A DNA stretch of 13,273 nucleotides, taken from assembly GCA_002713385.1 (NCBI GenBank), contig PAWC01000035.1, positions 18,954 through 32,226 of the forward strand, written 5' to 3'. A model generated the notes under the pieces. It saw nothing but the letters and a program-made list of their open reading frames with translations, was not told the DNA's origin and ran no database searches. Position 1 is the stretch's first letter. Each line of letters begins with the position of its first letter. The stretch is from Fidelibacterota bacterium. GTDB lineage: Bacteria; Fidelibacterota; Marinisomatia; Marinisomatales; TCS55. Both the position numbers and the translations under genes were made by a program. Of this stretch, positions 7,479-13,273 are shown one piece after another.

Positions 7479-8629
7479 GCTACCTGAATATTATCGTAAA
7501 AAAATATGATAAATTTCTCTTGGGGGCGATCGTTGTCCTTTGTGTGTTTGGCACTGTGATGCTTTTCAGCGCCAGTTCAATTCGCTCATTGGAGATCACC
7601 AGCAGCCGAACGGACACGTTATATCTGCAAGCTCATCTAAAGCGCTTGCTGTTAGGTGTCGTGTTCATGTTTTTTTTCATGATGGTTGATTATCGCAAAC
7701 TCAAAGAATGGTCATTTCACATATTGGGCGGTGCAGTTGGTTTATTGGTTTTGACATTGGTTATGAATATGATTCAAGGGACATCTTCACCTTCGCGCTG
7801 GCTGTATTTAGGACCTGTCTCAATTCAAACTAGTGATATTGCTCGTATCGCACTGATCATATTTCTGGCGGCGTTTATTCATGAAAAACAAGAGCATATA
7901 AAAGATTTTTATAATGGGTTTTTAACATGCATACTGGCTATTGGCTCCATTGTTATTCTAGTAATAATTCAACCGGATTTAAGCACCACAACTATGATTC
8001 TGATTATTTCTTTCGTAATGCTCTTTCTTGGTGGCGCCAAAGTGCAGCACATGATGGCTACTGCGGGAGTTTCACTGACATTTCTATCAATTGTTATAAT
8101 GAATTGGGACTATATGCGAAGCAGAATTGAGTCATTTTTAAATCCAGAAACTGTCAGACCAGAAAACTTGCATCAGATCAAGCAATCGATGATCAGTCTG
8201 GCTAACGGCGGATTTTTTGGATTAGGACTTGGAAATAGTTATGGAAAAAACTATTTCCTTCCCACTCCCCACACTGATTTCATTTTTGCGATTATAGGTG
8301 AAGAAACAGGTCTCATTGGTACTCTATTTGTTTTGACATTATTCATGTTCATTTTTCAACGAGGTATTCACATTGCCAAAGCAAGCCCAGACATATTTGG
8401 AGTCATGCTTGCTTTGGGTATTTCCTGCAGTTTTATTTTGTATGCTTTCATCAACGCAGCTGTAGTGACAAACCTTGTCCCCACAACAGGTTTAGTCATG
8501 CCTCTTATAAGCTATGGCGGTTCGGGAGTTGTGGTTCATTTAGCCAGTCTGGGCATCCTATTAAATATCAGCCAATCCAAAAGGTCTGTAAACAGTGATG
8601 CTGATTGGAGGAAACGAATTTATGGCTAA
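7475..8629 (+). CDS. ftsW: Septal peptidoglycan glycosyltransferase FtsW (SEDS family)
   Basis: Polytopic membrane enzyme that polymerises lipid II at the division site together with FtsI. The 384-residue protein shows about ten hydrophobic segments. Family motifs are SRWLYLGPVSIQTSDIARIA (107-126), QPDLSTT (166-172), a large extracellular loop ending in HTDFIFAIIGEETGLIG (266-282), and NLVPTTGLVMPLISYGGSG (333-351). D268 in the HTDF segment matches by position the essential aspartate of SEDS enzymes. The segment at 118-125 reads QTSDIARI where FtsW and RodA usually have QPSE and Lys. FtsW is preferred over RodA because of the dcw setting next to murD and murG. The start is GTG, overlapping the murD stop by four bases; only weak ribosome-site similarity lies upstream. 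The end overlaps murG by eight bases. Confidence 0.94.
   Translation: MSYLNIIVKKYDKFLLGAIVVLCVFGTVMLFSASSIRSLEITSSRTDTLYLQAHLKRLLLGVVFMFFFMMVDYRKLKEWSFHILGGAVGLLVLTLVMNMIQGTSSPSRWLYLGPVSIQTSDIARIALIIFLAAFIHEKQEHIKDFYNGFLTCILAIGSIVILVIIQPDLSTTTMILIISFVMLFLGGAKVQHMMATAGVSLTFLSIVIMNWDYMRSRIESFLNPETVRPENLHQIKQSMISLANGGFFGLGLGNSYGKNYFLPTPHTDFIFAIIGEETGLIGTLFVLTLFMFIFQRGIHIAKASPDIFGVMLALGISCSFILYAFINAAVVTNLVPTTGLVMPLISYGGSGVVVHLASLGILLNISQSKRSVNSDADWRKRIYG
8607..8612 (+). promoter_or_regulatory. Strong ribosome binding site for murG
   Basis: GGAGGA lies 9 bases before the ATG at 8622, inside ftsW. It is one of the clearest ribosome sites in the window. It fixes the murG start and rules out the in-frame GTG at 8595. 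Confidence 0.75.
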
Positions 8630-9161
8630 AAAGATATTTATAATTGCCGGCGGCGGTACGGGAGGACATCTTTATCCGGCATTGGCCATAGGTGCAGAAT
8701 TAAAAAAACGTACTGATGCACATATTCATTATATGGGCTCAACTTTTGGAATCGAAGCTGAAAAACTTCCGGCAATGAATGTTGAACATACACTTCTTCC
8801 CATCCGCGGACTGCAGCGATCCATTTCATTGCAATCACTGGGACGCAATGCATTACTGCCCGGCAGATTGCTTTCTTCGAAGATGAAGACCCATAAACTA
8901 TTTAGTAATTTAAAACCAAATGCAGTGATTGGTACCGGTGGCTATGCTTCTGCCCTGCCCCTTTATACTGCTGCAAAAAAGGAAATTCCGTTTTTCATCC
9001 AGGAACAGAATTCATATCCCGGAATCACTACACGGCATTTTGCTGAAAGTGCTGAAACGGTATTTACAGCTTTTCATGAAGTGGATGGCTTTATTAAAAA
9101 AAAAACTGTTTTTTCACAGGCAACCCGATCCGGGAAGACATTGCTAATGGGAATCGCATGA
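8622..9161 (+). CDS. murG: MurG N-terminal part as read in the first frame
   Basis: This is the 179-residue product if no frame change occurs. It holds the lipid I-binding domain: the glycine-rich GGGTGGHLYPA (10-20), GTGGYAS (104-110) and IQEQNSYPGITTR (126-138). The last 18 residues, after the three lysines at 159-161, do not look like MurG and are out-of-frame translation of the conserved linker. Alone it would lack the nucleotide-sugar domain and should be inactive. Confidence 0.75.
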   Translation: MAKKIFIIAGGGTGGHLYPALAIGAELKKRTDAHIHYMGSTFGIEAEKLPAMNVEHTLLPIRGLQRSISLQSLGRNALLPGRLLSSKMKTHKLFSNLKPNAVIGTGGYASALPLYTAAKKEIPFFIQEQNSYPGITTRHFAESAETVFTAFHEVDGFIKKKTVFSQATRSGKTLLMGIA

Positions 9162-9712
9162 TCGCCAGAAAGGCATTCAATTTAATCGCCGATAAAAAAA
9201 CACTTTTTGTTTTTGGCGGCAGCCAAGGGTCTGAAGCATTGAATCAATGTACTTCAAGGATGATCGAACAATTAGATAATATTCAAGTTCTATGGCAAAC
9301 TGGTAAACACAATTTTGATAAATATAAACAATTTAAATCTGAAACTGTTCGGATAGTTCCTTTTATCAATGATATGAGATCAGCATACGCTTTAACTGAT
9401 TTGACCTTTTCTCGTGCCGGTGCCTTAACCATTGCTGAATTAACTGCCTGTGGTTTGCCTAGCATACTCGTACCGTTACCTTCAGCTGCGGCTGATCACC
9501 AAACACATAATGCGCAATCAATGACAGATACAGGCGCCGCTGAATTGATCCTGGAAGCAGAATTAGATCCACGTTTGACAGCTAATAAGATCTCATCATT
9601 AATAAATAATGAAAATGTTCTAAATGAAATGGCTTACAAATCCAAGAGTTTAGGTAAGCCGGACGCAACAAAAGTGATTGTTGACTATATTTTAAAAAAG
9701 GTTAACGCCTGA
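8622..9712 (+). CDS. murG: UDP-N-acetylglucosamine--lipid I GlcNAc transferase, interrupted by a frameshift
   Basis: Membrane-associated GT-B glycosyltransferase that adds GlcNAc to lipid I, making lipid II. The coding sequence is in two frames. From ATG 8622 the first frame gives the N-terminal domain and would stop at 9159-9161. The second frame is open from 9098 to the TGA at 9710-9712. The family's linker motif TGNPIRED is encoded in the second frame at 9116-9139, so the switch must fall between about 9098 and 9115. A run of ten A at 9096-9105 and six T at 9109-9114 lie right there. A one-base backward slip on the A run gives 363 residues, a normal MurG length. Every other motif is intact, which speaks against old decay. 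It could be a sequencing or assembly error, a recent mutation, transcript slippage or programmed frameshifting; the sequence cannot decide. Confidence 0.85.
9096..9105 (+). other. A10 homopolymer at the murG frame switch
   Basis: Ten A residues are read as AAA AAA AAA plus the first base of ACT. The tandem lysine codons preceded by A form an A-AAA-AAA slippery sequence. Slipping back one base enters the frame that encodes TGNPIR. An extra A in DNA or transcript gives the same protein, and loss of two A would also restore the frame with one Lys fewer. The other A8 runs in the window (5078-5085, 12031-12038) leave their frames intact. Confidence 0.8.
9158..9712 (+). CDS. murG: MurG C-terminal part (second frame)
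   Basis: The second frame is open from 9098; its first ATG is at 9158. It encodes the UDP-GlcNAc-binding half: FVFGGSQGSEALNQ near the start (199-204 for GGSQGS in the joined protein), then SRAGALTIAEL with the sugar-nucleotide-binding glutamate (about 273), and GLPSILVPLPSAAADHQTHNA. The ATG overlaps the first frame's TGA as ATGA, so a coupled restart is conceivable, but the linker motif would then be missing from both parts. Its TGA overlaps the murC ATG. Confidence 0.75.
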   Translation: MIARKAFNLIADKKTLFVFGGSQGSEALNQCTSRMIEQLDNIQVLWQTGKHNFDKYKQFKSETVRIVPFINDMRSAYALTDLTFSRAGALTIAELTACGLPSILVPLPSAAADHQTHNAQSMTDTGAAELILEAELDPRLTANKISSLINNENVLNEMAYKSKSLGKPDATKVIVDYILKKVNA

Positions 9713-11100
9713 TGTTTCGCCGTGTGAAAAAAGTCCATTTTGTTGGTATTGGCGGGATTGGTATGAGCGGTATCGCTGAATTATTATTAAATCTCGGTTT
9801 TGATATAAGCGGTTCTGACATCACCGAATCGCCTATTATCGAAAAACTGATTCGCCTTGGAGCTGATGTGCATATGGGTCACAGTGTCATTAATCTTACG
9901 GATGCTGATGTATTGGTGTATTCCAGCGCTGTCCAAAAAGATAACCCCGAAATCCAGGCGGCTTATGAAAAAAACATTCCTGTTATCCGCAGAGCGGAAA
10001 TGCTGGGAGAATTAATTGCTGTTAAAGAAACAAGCATTGGCGTCGGAGGAACACATGGGAAAACAACGACCTCTTCCATGATCGGTACCGTGTTGTCAGA
10101 AGGACATCTGGATCCAACATTGGTTGTAGGCGGACTAGTCAAAACAATAGATTCGAATGCAAAACTTGGTGCAGGTAACCTTATTGTTGTTGAAGCAGAC
10201 GAATTCGATCGCAGTTTCCTGGCGCTGCGCCCCACTATCAGCATTATTACCAATATTGAACTTGAACATATCGATTGTTATGATGATCTGGAAGACCTGC
10301 AGCAGGCGTTCATTCAATTTGCCAACGCAGTACCGTTCTACGGCGCAGTCATCGCCTGTGCGGATTCTCTTGCTCTATTGGAAATTACCCCGGAGATTAA
10401 ACGCCCTGTAATCACCTATGGCTTGAGCGCAGGAGCAAATATCAGGGCGACAAATATTTGTTATAATGAAACACAAACAGTGTATACGCTATGGGAGCAT
10501 GAGCACGAGAACGGCACAATAAAACTCAATGTGCCCGGTGAGCATAATGTTGTTAATTCATTGGCTGCCATTGCCCTGGGTATGGAAATGGGGCTCAAGA
10601 TCGATACAATCGCCAAAGGCCTGGAAGCGTATCATGGTGTCCGACGTCGTTTTGAGATCAAAGGAATTTCCAATGATATTATGGTTATAGATGATTACGC
10701 TCATCACCCAACCGAAGTTTGTGCAACATTGCAGGCCGCCAAAGCAGGCTGGAATCGTAGGATAGTTTCTGTTTTTCAGCCGCACCTTTTTTCTCGAACA
10801 CAGGAATTTTATGAAGATTTCGCTGATGCGTTTAAGGAAAGCGATGTGTTGATCGTAACTGATGTATATCCGGCACGGGAAAAGCCCATTCCCGGCGTCA
10901 GTGGTGCTATGGTCTCCAATGCTGCCCGCAAAACCGGCCACGAATATGTTTATTATGTTCCCAACCTTGATGACATAGCAGAACACCTGGATAATATCGT
11001 CCAGCCGGGTGACATGGTTTTAACAATCGGTGCCGGTACAATTTGGCGTTATTCAGATTCGTATTTCGAACATCTAAAAACACTGGAGGCTGCTGCTTAA
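9712..11100 (+). CDS. murC: UDP-N-acetylmuramate--L-alanine ligase
   Basis: Cytoplasmic ATP-dependent ligase that adds L-Ala to UDP-MurNAc, the first step of stem peptide assembly. The 462-residue product begins with a nucleotide-binding fold FVGIGGIGMSGIAELL (10-25), typical of MurC. The central domain has the P-loop GGTHGKTTT (112-120, K117), where the family more often has AGTHGKTTT, and EADEFDRSFL (161-170). The C-terminal domain has VRRRFE (310-315), DDYAHHPTE (327-335), FQPHLFSRT (355-363) and DVYPAREKPIPGVSG (384-398). It is not the related Mpl ligase, since it has the MurC-type HHPTE and YPAREKP motifs and sits in the dcw cluster. The ATG overlaps the murG TGA (TGATG). Protein length and motifs are complete; nothing suggests a fusion to murB or ddl. 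Confidence 0.96.
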   Translation: MFRRVKKVHFVGIGGIGMSGIAELLLNLGFDISGSDITESPIIEKLIRLGADVHMGHSVINLTDADVLVYSSAVQKDNPEIQAAYEKNIPVIRRAEMLGELIAVKETSIGVGGTHGKTTTSSMIGTVLSEGHLDPTLVVGGLVKTIDSNAKLGAGNLIVVEADEFDRSFLALRPTISIITNIELEHIDCYDDLEDLQQAFIQFANAVPFYGAVIACADSLALLEITPEIKRPVITYGLSAGANIRATNICYNETQTVYTLWEHEHENGTIKLNVPGEHNVVNSLAAIALGMEMGLKIDTIAKGLEAYHGVRRRFEIKGISNDIMVIDDYAHHPTEVCATLQAAKAGWNRRIVSVFQPHLFSRTQEFYEDFADAFKESDVLIVTDVYPAREKPIPGVSGAMVSNAARKTGHEYVYYVPNLDDIAEHLDNIVQPGDMVLTIGAGTIWRYSDSYFEHLKTLEAAA

Positions 11101-11101
11101 A

Positions 11102-12022
11102 GTGGATCATATGTCAGAATTAAAAGCAAGAGTTCAGGGCACACTATTGGAAAATGAACCCATGTCCAAGCATACCTCATACGGTATCGGCGGACCAGCC
11201 TGGGCGTATATTACTCCTAAAGATAAAAATGACCTTGGCAATATTTTACATTTTGCATCCGCAGGGGAAATTCAGGTTCATTTCGTAGGTTCGGGGTCTA
11301 ACCTATTAGTTGCCGACGAAGGTATTGATGGTATTGTTATTACATTAGGTAAATCATTTACACATTTGGATATAAAAGGTAACCATGTTTATGCAGAAAC
11401 AGGCGTCATGCTGGGGCGCATTGTGAAAGAATGCGTCAAGCGCAATTTAAGCGGAATGGAAAGCATGATCGGCGTTCCCGGAACACTGGGCGGCGCGTTG
11501 ATCATGAATGCCGGAGCCTTTGGAGGAGAAATTTCAAACTGCCTGCAAAAAGTAGAAATCATGACATTATCAGGTGAATTAAAAGAATATAATGTGGATG
11601 AGATCGATTTCAGCTACCGCCACTCCACCTTCAAGGATGATGAAATAATCATTGGCGCTGACTTTGAATTGCAGGAAACGACCACAGAAGCGATACAGGA
11701 AAAACGCAGTAAAGCCAGCCAGGGAAGAAAAGATAATCAACCGCTGCGATTTCGGTCCGCCGGTAGTGTATTCAAAAACCCAAAACCAGACCTTGCCGCA
11801 GGATATTTAATCGACCAAGCCGGACTGAAAGGGACACGCAGCGGTGACGCGGAAATTTCTGAAAAGCACGCCAATTTTTTTATCAATCATGGCGCTGCCA
11901 AAGCAAGAGATATTGCCAAACTAATTCGAATTGCCCGAAAAACAGTACAAGAAAAATTTGATATTATGCTTGAATTGGAAATCAAAACATTGGGCTTCAA
12001 AGAGAATGTGTTTTCACCATGA
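11102..12022 (+). CDS. murB: UDP-N-acetylenolpyruvoylglucosamine reductase
   Basis: Cytoplasmic FAD enzyme that reduces UDP-GlcNAc-enolpyruvate to UDP-MurNAc with NADPH. Of 306 residues, it is the shorter type II form. The FAD-binding part shows TSYGIGGPA (25-33), GSGSNLLV (63-70), GVPGTLGGAL (124-133) and NAGAFGGEI (136-144). The C-terminal substrate part has SYRHS (171-175), RSAGSVFKNP (218-227), whose serine S222 is the probable proton donor, and EKHANFFINHG (254-264). The GTG at 11102 is one base after murC and has GGAGG 12 bases upstream (11085-11089); an ATG three codons later at 11111 is a real alternative. The order murC-murB-ftsQ, without ddl, is seen in several phyla. It overlaps ftsQ by four bases. 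Confidence 0.95.
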   Translation: MDHMSELKARVQGTLLENEPMSKHTSYGIGGPAWAYITPKDKNDLGNILHFASAGEIQVHFVGSGSNLLVADEGIDGIVITLGKSFTHLDIKGNHVYAETGVMLGRIVKECVKRNLSGMESMIGVPGTLGGALIMNAGAFGGEISNCLQKVEIMTLSGELKEYNVDEIDFSYRHSTFKDDEIIIGADFELQETTTEAIQEKRSKASQGRKDNQPLRFRSAGSVFKNPKPDLAAGYLIDQAGLKGTRSGDAEISEKHANFFINHGAAKARDIAKLIRIARKTVQEKFDIMLELEIKTLGFKENVFSP

Positions 12023-12786
12023 GTAAACGTAAAAAAAAGAAACAGATGAACCTGCGTGCAGTGATCGGGACATCCCTTTCTTGTCTTTTGCTCGTGTTGG
12101 TGGTCCTTTCATATAACTGGTCAAAATTCAATGGATTAAATCTCTTGAAGGAAATTGAGATTAAGGGCGCAATCATTATACCGGCTGATGATTACCGTGA
12201 TTCACTTGTTCCTGTTTTGGGAACATCAATCAATGCACTTGACACACGTAACATGAGTTTACTGCTGGAAAGCCATCCATTTGTTCATGCAGCGCGCATC
12301 AGTAAAACATTCCCAAATAAAGTCATCGTAGAAATCACTGAAAGGGATCCCGTTGCACTGCTGAATATGAACCCAATTTTATTTATTGATGAAGAAGGTG
12401 TAGTCCTCCCTGATTTTGGTAACGTTAGTAATGAGATTATTCCTATCATGTCCGGTTTCAATACAGCGCAAGAGCTACATCCTAAAGGTCGCCAAACCGT
12501 ATCTCAAAAGGTTTTAGAATCGGTAAAACTTATCAATTACATCATTGAGTATTATCCACATTTATATGATAATCTTTCAGAAATCACTCTGAATAGCAAT
12601 GATGAATTTGTGCTGATTCTGGCAAATTATCCCACCAAAGTGATTTTGGGAACGGAACGATTTCAAGAAAAGATTCAGATTTTGAATTCATTCGAGCAAT
12701 CACTGCCCAAACAAGAAGGATTACATCATTTTTCCACGCTGGATCTACGCTATAACCGCCAAATTATTGCCAGGGTACGCGCATGA
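12019..12786 (+). CDS. ftsQ: Cell division protein FtsQ (POTRA domain, DivIB family)
   Basis: Bitopic divisome protein that recruits and regulates FtsL/FtsB and FtsWI. The 255-residue product has a very basic cytoplasmic N-terminus with MSKRKKKK, one membrane helix (about 13-32), then a POTRA domain (about 42-112). The POTRA is recognisable from the opening LLKEIEIKG, the later HPFVHAARISKTFPN (86-100) and VIVEITERDPVALL (102-115), which match the FtsQ pattern 'P-hydrophobic-V...A.V.R.FPN.. I.V.ER.P.A'. The rest is the beta domain, with LFIDEEGVVL (121-130), ending soon after LDLRYNRQIIARVRA, the usual 'D.R' finish. Sequence outside these points is poorly conserved, as is normal. The ATG overlaps the murB TGA by four bases, and the end overlaps ftsA. 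An A8 run in codons 5-7 leaves the frame intact. Confidence 0.88.
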   Translation: MSKRKKKKQMNLRAVIGTSLSCLLLVLVVLSYNWSKFNGLNLLKEIEIKGAIIIPADDYRDSLVPVLGTSINALDTRNMSLLLESHPFVHAARISKTFPNKVIVEITERDPVALLNMNPILFIDEEGVVLPDFGNVSNEIIPIMSGFNTAQELHPKGRQTVSQKVLESVKLINYIIEYYPHLYDNLSEITLNSNDEFVLILANYPTKVILGTERFQEKIQILNSFEQSLPKQEGLHHFSTLDLRYNRQIIARVRA

Positions 12787-13273
12787 AGGGTAAGACTATG
12801 AATACGGCACAAACACTCAGGGTTGGGCTCGATATTGGTTCATCATTCATTTCCTGTGCTATAGCTGAAAAATCATATGAAACAGATGAAATGAAACTCA
12901 TGGGTATCGGACGCTCCCCTTCTGCAGGAATAAAAAATGGTTCCGTTGTCCATCGTGACAAGCTCATGGATGCTATTGAAGCCGCTGTTAAAGATGCTGA
13001 ATTAATGGCTGGTTATAAAGTGGATAAAGCAGTTTTAAGTATTTCCGGGGAGAATATTCGCGGTATCAATACACAGGGTGCCATTGCCATTCAAAAAAGC
13101 CACCACTCATCTTTACCGGTGGAAAATGAGATTACAGAAAAAGATGTTTATCGAGTGATGGAAATGGCCCGTGCTCTTTCCCTGCCTCCTGACCGTGATA
13201 TTATGCACGTTTTACCACAGGAATATGTTTTAGATACCATGGATAATATCAAAGATCCCGTGGGTATGACCGG
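12783..13273 (+). CDS. ftsA: Cell division protein FtsA, N-terminal part (partial)
   Basis: Actin-like ATPase that tethers FtsZ to the membrane and signals to FtsQ, FtsN and FtsWI. The first 163 codons are present and the window ends inside the gene. GLDIGSS (15-21) is the phosphate-1 loop. The 1C subdomain region has AVLSISGENIRGIN (83-96), then NEITEKDVYRVMEMA (115-129), HVLPQEYVLD (142-151) and KDPVGM (157-162), all typical of FtsA. ATG 12783 overlaps the ftsQ TGA by four bases and has AGGG 7 bases upstream. A second in-frame ATG at 12798 has GAAGGG 7 bases before it, so a start five residues later is equally possible. ftsZ would be expected next but lies outside the window. The C-terminal membrane helix cannot be checked. 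Confidence 0.93.
   Translation, partial: MKGKTMNTAQTLRVGLDIGSSFISCAIAEKSYETDEMKLMGIGRSPSAGIKNGSVVHRDKLMDAIEAAVKDAELMAGYKVDKAVLSISGENIRGINTQGAIAIQKSHHSSLPVENEITEKDVYRVMEMARALSLPPDRDIMHVLPQEYVLDTMDNIKDPVGMT

Noticed and set aside
9124..9134. CCCG-ATC-CGGG hairpin as a terminator
   Set aside because: Only four base pairs, no following T run, and it lies inside conserved murG codons in the middle of the operon.
8622..9712. murG as an old decayed pseudogene
   Set aside because: There is one frame problem only, at a homopolymer, and all catalytic and binding motifs on both sides are intact; an error or recoding explains it better.
10157..10411. 84-codon plus-strand ORF inside murC
   Set aside because: Out-of-frame reading of murC, with no ribosome site and no recognisable family.
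10558..10986. 142-codon ORF on the minus strand
   Set aside because: Antisense to the conserved C-terminal half of murC, with no ribosome site or domain seen.

Overview
The window is a single-strand (+) stretch of a division and cell wall (dcw) cluster. It runs from the 3' end of an ftsL-like gene, through ftsI, murE, murF, mraY, a 36-codon membrane-protein ORF, murD, ftsW, murG, murC, murB and ftsQ, to the first 163 codons of ftsA. Both ends are cut. I see no mobile element, CRISPR array, tRNA, rRNA, promoter or terminator. With the starts chosen here only three bases lie outside coding sequence, at positions 5986, 6098 and 11101.

Likely organism: a diderm-type, AT-leaning bacterium with meso-diaminopimelate peptidoglycan, because MurE carries the DNPR signature. 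FtsI ends in a PASTA domain, MurB is of the short type without a separate ddl gene next to it, and murB is followed directly by ftsQ and ftsA. This layout would fit a lineage of the FCB group or a related candidate phylum such as Marinimicrobia. That placement is a low-confidence inference without database comparison.

How the genes work together: MurC, MurD, MurE and MurF add L-Ala, D-Glu, meso-Dap and D-Ala-D-Ala in turn to UDP-MurNAc, which MurB makes. MraY moves the product to undecaprenyl phosphate (lipid I) and MurG adds GlcNAc (lipid II). FtsW and FtsI polymerise and crosslink it at the septum, and FtsL, FtsQ and FtsA link this synthase to the divisome and FtsZ. Junctions of the ATGA, TGATG and TAATG kind indicate one translationally coupled transcript.

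The main oddities are two. First, murG is split between two reading frames at a run of ten A residues (9096-9105). Both halves are otherwise well conserved, and a one-base backward slip there would give a normal 363-residue MurG. Second, an acidic, single-helix 36-residue ORF sits exactly between mraY and murD. The rest is a conserved core pathway, and I found no convincing new multi-gene system.
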